Source of the DNA: JBEKJU01 sp050011095
Lineage (GTDB): Bacteria > Desulfobacterota > Syntrophorhabdia > Syntrophorhabdales > WCHB1-27
Assembly: GCA_050011095.1 (NCBI GenBank)
Contig: JBEKJU010000180.1
Coordinates: 1 to 7,548, forward strand
Direction: 5' to 3'
Length of the DNA: 7,548 nucleotides
Below, piece after piece: positions 6,291-7,548 of the stretch. The notes under the pieces are model-generated. The model saw nothing but the letters and a program-made list of their open reading frames with translations. It was not told the DNA's origin and did no database searches. The position numbers and the translations under genes were made by a program. Each line of letters opens with the position of its first letter. Positions within the stretch are counted from its first letter, which is position 1.

Positions 6291-6314
6291 TACCGGCGTC
6301 CGCCGGAATGACGG
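6291..6314 (-). repeat. REP-like palindrome, inverse copy
   Basis: CCGGC (6293-6297) pairs with GCCGG (6302-6306), followed by AATGACGG. On the minus strand this reads CGTCATTCCGGC and so on, the head of the same repeat family. With the copy at 6197-6224 it forms an inverted pair about 70 bases apart. Confidence 0.65.
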
Positions 6315-6448
6315 AAGAAGACGAACACACCGCCGTCAAACGAGAATTAATTCTGCGGAACGCTCTAAAATTAAGAATGTGCACATCGATCATAGAGATT
6401 TTTGGATGGATGAACATTATGTCCGTTGGCCCGGGAAAGGGTGGGTAA

Positions 6449-6622
6449 TATGGCCTGGCCTCAAGAGCGGCAATGCTGGTCACGGGGCACAGCGATGAGC
6501 GCACCCTTGACGGTTACGATCACCCTCGCAGGCGCCGCGTACGCGAGGTCATGGATACGGTTCAGGGAAGAAAAAAGGCCAAAGTGATTCCACTCAGGCC
6601 CCAGAGCAACAGAAACGAATAA
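6449..6622 (+). pseudogene. Remnant of a tyrosine recombinase (integrase), C-terminal end
   Basis: One plus-strand frame, open from just after the stop at 6446-6448 to the TAA at 6620-6622, reads SRAAMLVTGHSDERTLDGYD, then HPRRRRVREVMD and a basic tail ending SNRNE. The pattern GHSDxxTxxxYxH matches the end of the tyrosine-recombinase catalytic domain. The spacing from the His of GHS to the nucleophile Tyr is 9 residues, the same as in XerD-like enzymes (GHSDLSTTQIYTH). The catalytic HxxR block and everything upstream are missing, and I see no ribosome site, so only the last 57 codons or so remain. It sits 45 nt from the 3' end of tRNA-Leu and points toward it, a typical place for the integrase of a tRNA-targeted element. 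The assignment rests on a short motif. Confidence 0.6.
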
Positions 6623-6634
6623 AGTGGGGGGTGG

Positions 6635-6652
6635 TTCAGCTAAGTAGCTGAA
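6635..6652. repeat. Short perfect inverted repeat between integrase relic and tRNA-Leu
   Basis: TTCAGCT (6635-6641) pairs with AGCTGAA (6646-6652) across AAGT. No clear T-tract follows on either strand, so termination is doubtful. It could be a weak 3' processing or termination hairpin for the tpiA-secG-tRNA transcript, or part of an old attachment region. Confidence 0.4.
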
Positions 6653-6667
6653 ATAACTTAATATGAA

Positions 6668-6752
6668 TGGTGCCGACGGCGGGACTCGAACCCGCACGGG
6701 TCTCCCCGCCACCCCCTCAAGATGGTGTGTCTACCATTTCCACCACATCGGC
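6668..6752 (-). tRNA. tRNA-Leu (anticodon GAG)
   Basis: The minus-strand sequence folds as a complete class II tRNA of 85 nt with an encoded CCA end (6668-6670). The acceptor stem GCCGATG pairs with CGTCGGC (one T-G wobble). The D-arm has the leucine-type GGTAGACAC, and the anticodon loop TTGAGGG gives GAG (complement of CTC at 6716-6718). The variable arm CGGG-GAGA-CCCG is 12 nt, and the T-arm is GCGGG-TTCGAGT-CCCGC. It reads CUC and CUU codons. Its 5' end is 6 nt after the secG stop, so it is probably processed from the tpiA-secG transcript. Confidence 0.97.
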
Positions 6753-6758
6753 ACGCCT

Positions 6759-7055
6759 TTATTTCGCCTTGACGGGCAGTCTTTCCTCTATTGGGGCCGG
6801 AATCGACGTCCTCGACGACGTTCGTCCACTGCTGTACATCATGGCCAGTATGAGGCTGGTCAGCATGAATACGATTACGGCAATGGTCGTCACCCTCGTC
6901 ATGAAGCCTGACGTACCCGAGCTGCCAAAAAGCGTCTGACTCGCCCCGCTTCCGAAGGCCGCCCCTATCTCCGAGCCCCGTCCCGTCTGCAAGAGAACAA
7001 TAAGGACGAGGGCAATCGCGGAAATTATATGAATTATGCTTATCGCGGTTATCAT
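6759..7055 (-). CDS. secG: Preprotein translocase subunit SecG
   Basis: The product is 98 residues, normal for SecG, the small non-essential subunit of the SecYEG channel in the inner membrane that aids SecA-driven export. Two membrane segments are visible: residues 2-22, ending VLIVLLQ, and about 55-73. Between them is the conserved loop QTGRGSEIGAAFGSGASQTLFG (23-44) and SGTSGFMTRVT. A polar tail rich in Ser, Arg and Pro follows the second segment. The ATG overlaps the tpiA stop by 4 nt (ATGA), indicating translational coupling. The gene's own ribosome site is weak (AGGG immediately before ATG). The stop is 6 nt from tRNA-Leu. Placement between tpiA and a leucine tRNA is a common bacterial order. 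Confidence 0.96.
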   Translation of the reverse strand: MITAISIIHIISAIALVLIVLLQTGRGSEIGAAFGSGASQTLFGSSGTSGFMTRVTTIAVIVFMLTSLILAMMYSSGRTSSRTSIPAPIEERLPVKAK

Positions 7056-7548
7056 CCCTGTCTACCGGAAACAGCCTTTATTATACTGATAAAACTCTCG
7101 GATTTCAAGGACGCTCCTCCAATGAGGGCCCCGTCTATGTCCGCCATCGTGATAAGCTCGCCTATATTGTCCGCCGTCACACTTCCCCCGTAGAGGATCC
7201 TCGTGCTCTCCGATGTCGCGCTGCCATATCCCTCGCCCAAAAGGCGCCTTATGAAGGCATGCACGTCCTGGGCCTGCCCCGGCGTGGCGTTCTTGCCGGT
7301 CCCTATGGCCCAGACCGGCTCATAGGCAATCGTCACGTTCTCCAGGCTCCCAATCCCATAAAGCCCTTTTTTGACCTGGAGGCCGACCACGAACTCGGTA
7401 ACGCCCTTCTCGCGCTCTTCCTCCGTCTCTCCCACGCAGACGATGGGTCTGAGGCCGACGGACAGCGCCTTTTTGATCTTCGCATTCACGGTCTCATCGG
7501 TCTCGTGGAAGTATTTCCGCCGCTCGGAATGGCCTATGATGGCATAAG
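7052..7548 (-). CDS. tpiA: Triosephosphate isomerase, partial (N-terminus beyond the window)
   Basis: This glycolytic and gluconeogenic enzyme interconverts dihydroxyacetone phosphate and glyceraldehyde 3-phosphate in the cytoplasm. The minus-strand frame is open to the window edge and gives 164 residues of a protein usually near 250, so roughly the first 85-90 are missing. Seen in order: IIGHSERRKYF with the catalytic electrophile His, LRPIVCVGET, AYEPVWAIGTGK with the catalytic base Glu and the mobile loop 6, ILYGGSV, and DGALIGGASLK, which form the phosphate-binding site. A GTG near 7487-7489 is internal, since the conserved GHSERR block lies upstream in the same frame. The stop TGA overlaps the start of secG. 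All visible active-site parts are intact. Confidence 0.97.
   Translation of the reverse strand, partial: YAIIGHSERRKYFHETDETVNAKIKKALSVGLRPIVCVGETEEEREKGVTEFVVGLQVKKGLYGIGSLENVTIAYEPVWAIGTGKNATPGQAQDVHAFIRRLLGEGYGSATSESTRILYGGSVTADNIGELITMADIDGALIGGASLKSESFISIIKAVSGRQG

Noticed and set aside
6133..6314. CRISPR array
   Set aside because: The repeated units are palindromic, degenerate, in both orientations and unevenly spaced, which fits REP-like elements and not direct repeats with spacers.
6668..6700. Second copy of the tRNA-Leu 3' end inside the window as an attachment repeat
   Set aside because: I looked for the tRNA 3' sequence elsewhere in the window and found none. Any matching site would lie outside.
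6461..6712. Minus-strand open frame of 83 codons overlapping the tRNA
   Set aside because: Its N-terminal part (RPVRVRVPPSAP) is the well-known spurious translation of a tRNA 3' half. The rest is antisense to the integrase-like frame.

Overview
The window looks like a moderately GC-rich anaerobic deltaproteobacterium or Desulfobacterota-type genome, perhaps a syntroph or aromatic degrader. This is an inference from three things: a large flavin/iron-sulfur/flavin oxidoreductase of the Old Yellow Enzyme (OYE) class, a tpiA-secG-tRNA-Leu cluster, and a beta-oxidation type dehydrogenase. No marker fixes the species.

Layout. Bases 1-775 hold the 3' part of a 3-hydroxyacyl-CoA dehydrogenase whose frame is broken by one extra T near 228-230. 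A small lipocalin-like protein follows (914-1393). Bases 1394-1876 carry no convincing gene but contain a perfect extended -10 promoter and a 5' leader. That leader feeds a 691-residue OYE-type FMN/Fe-S/FAD oxidoreductase (1877-3952), which ends at a textbook intrinsic terminator (3971-4012). A possible small hypothetical gene (4109-4387) precedes a Tat-exported lipoprotein metallophosphoesterase (4440-5933). Close behind it is the 5' end of a second lipoprotein (5983-6210), cut off inside a cluster of REP-like palindromes.

The right end is a chromosomal core block on the minus strand. It contains the 3' two thirds of tpiA, overlapping secG by 4 nt, then a tRNA-Leu(GAG) 6 nt after secG. Just beyond the 3' end of the tRNA, on the plus strand, lies a remnant that reads as the C-terminal catalytic end of a tyrosine recombinase (6449-6622). 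The tRNA-Leu may therefore be an old integration site, with the region to its left a decayed or rearranged insertion.

Functionally, the dehydrogenase and the OYE-type enzyme both fit acyl-CoA or aryl-CoA metabolism, but a separate promoter, a gap and a strong terminator show they are not one operon. The metallophosphoesterase and the truncated lipoprotein appear to be an envelope-anchored pair. The most interesting signals are the tRNA-adjacent integrase relic, the lipoprotein truncated at the REP cluster, and unusual active-site positions in the OYE-type enzyme and the phosphoesterase. I found no CRISPR array, no complete mobile element and no obviously new defence or biosynthetic system.
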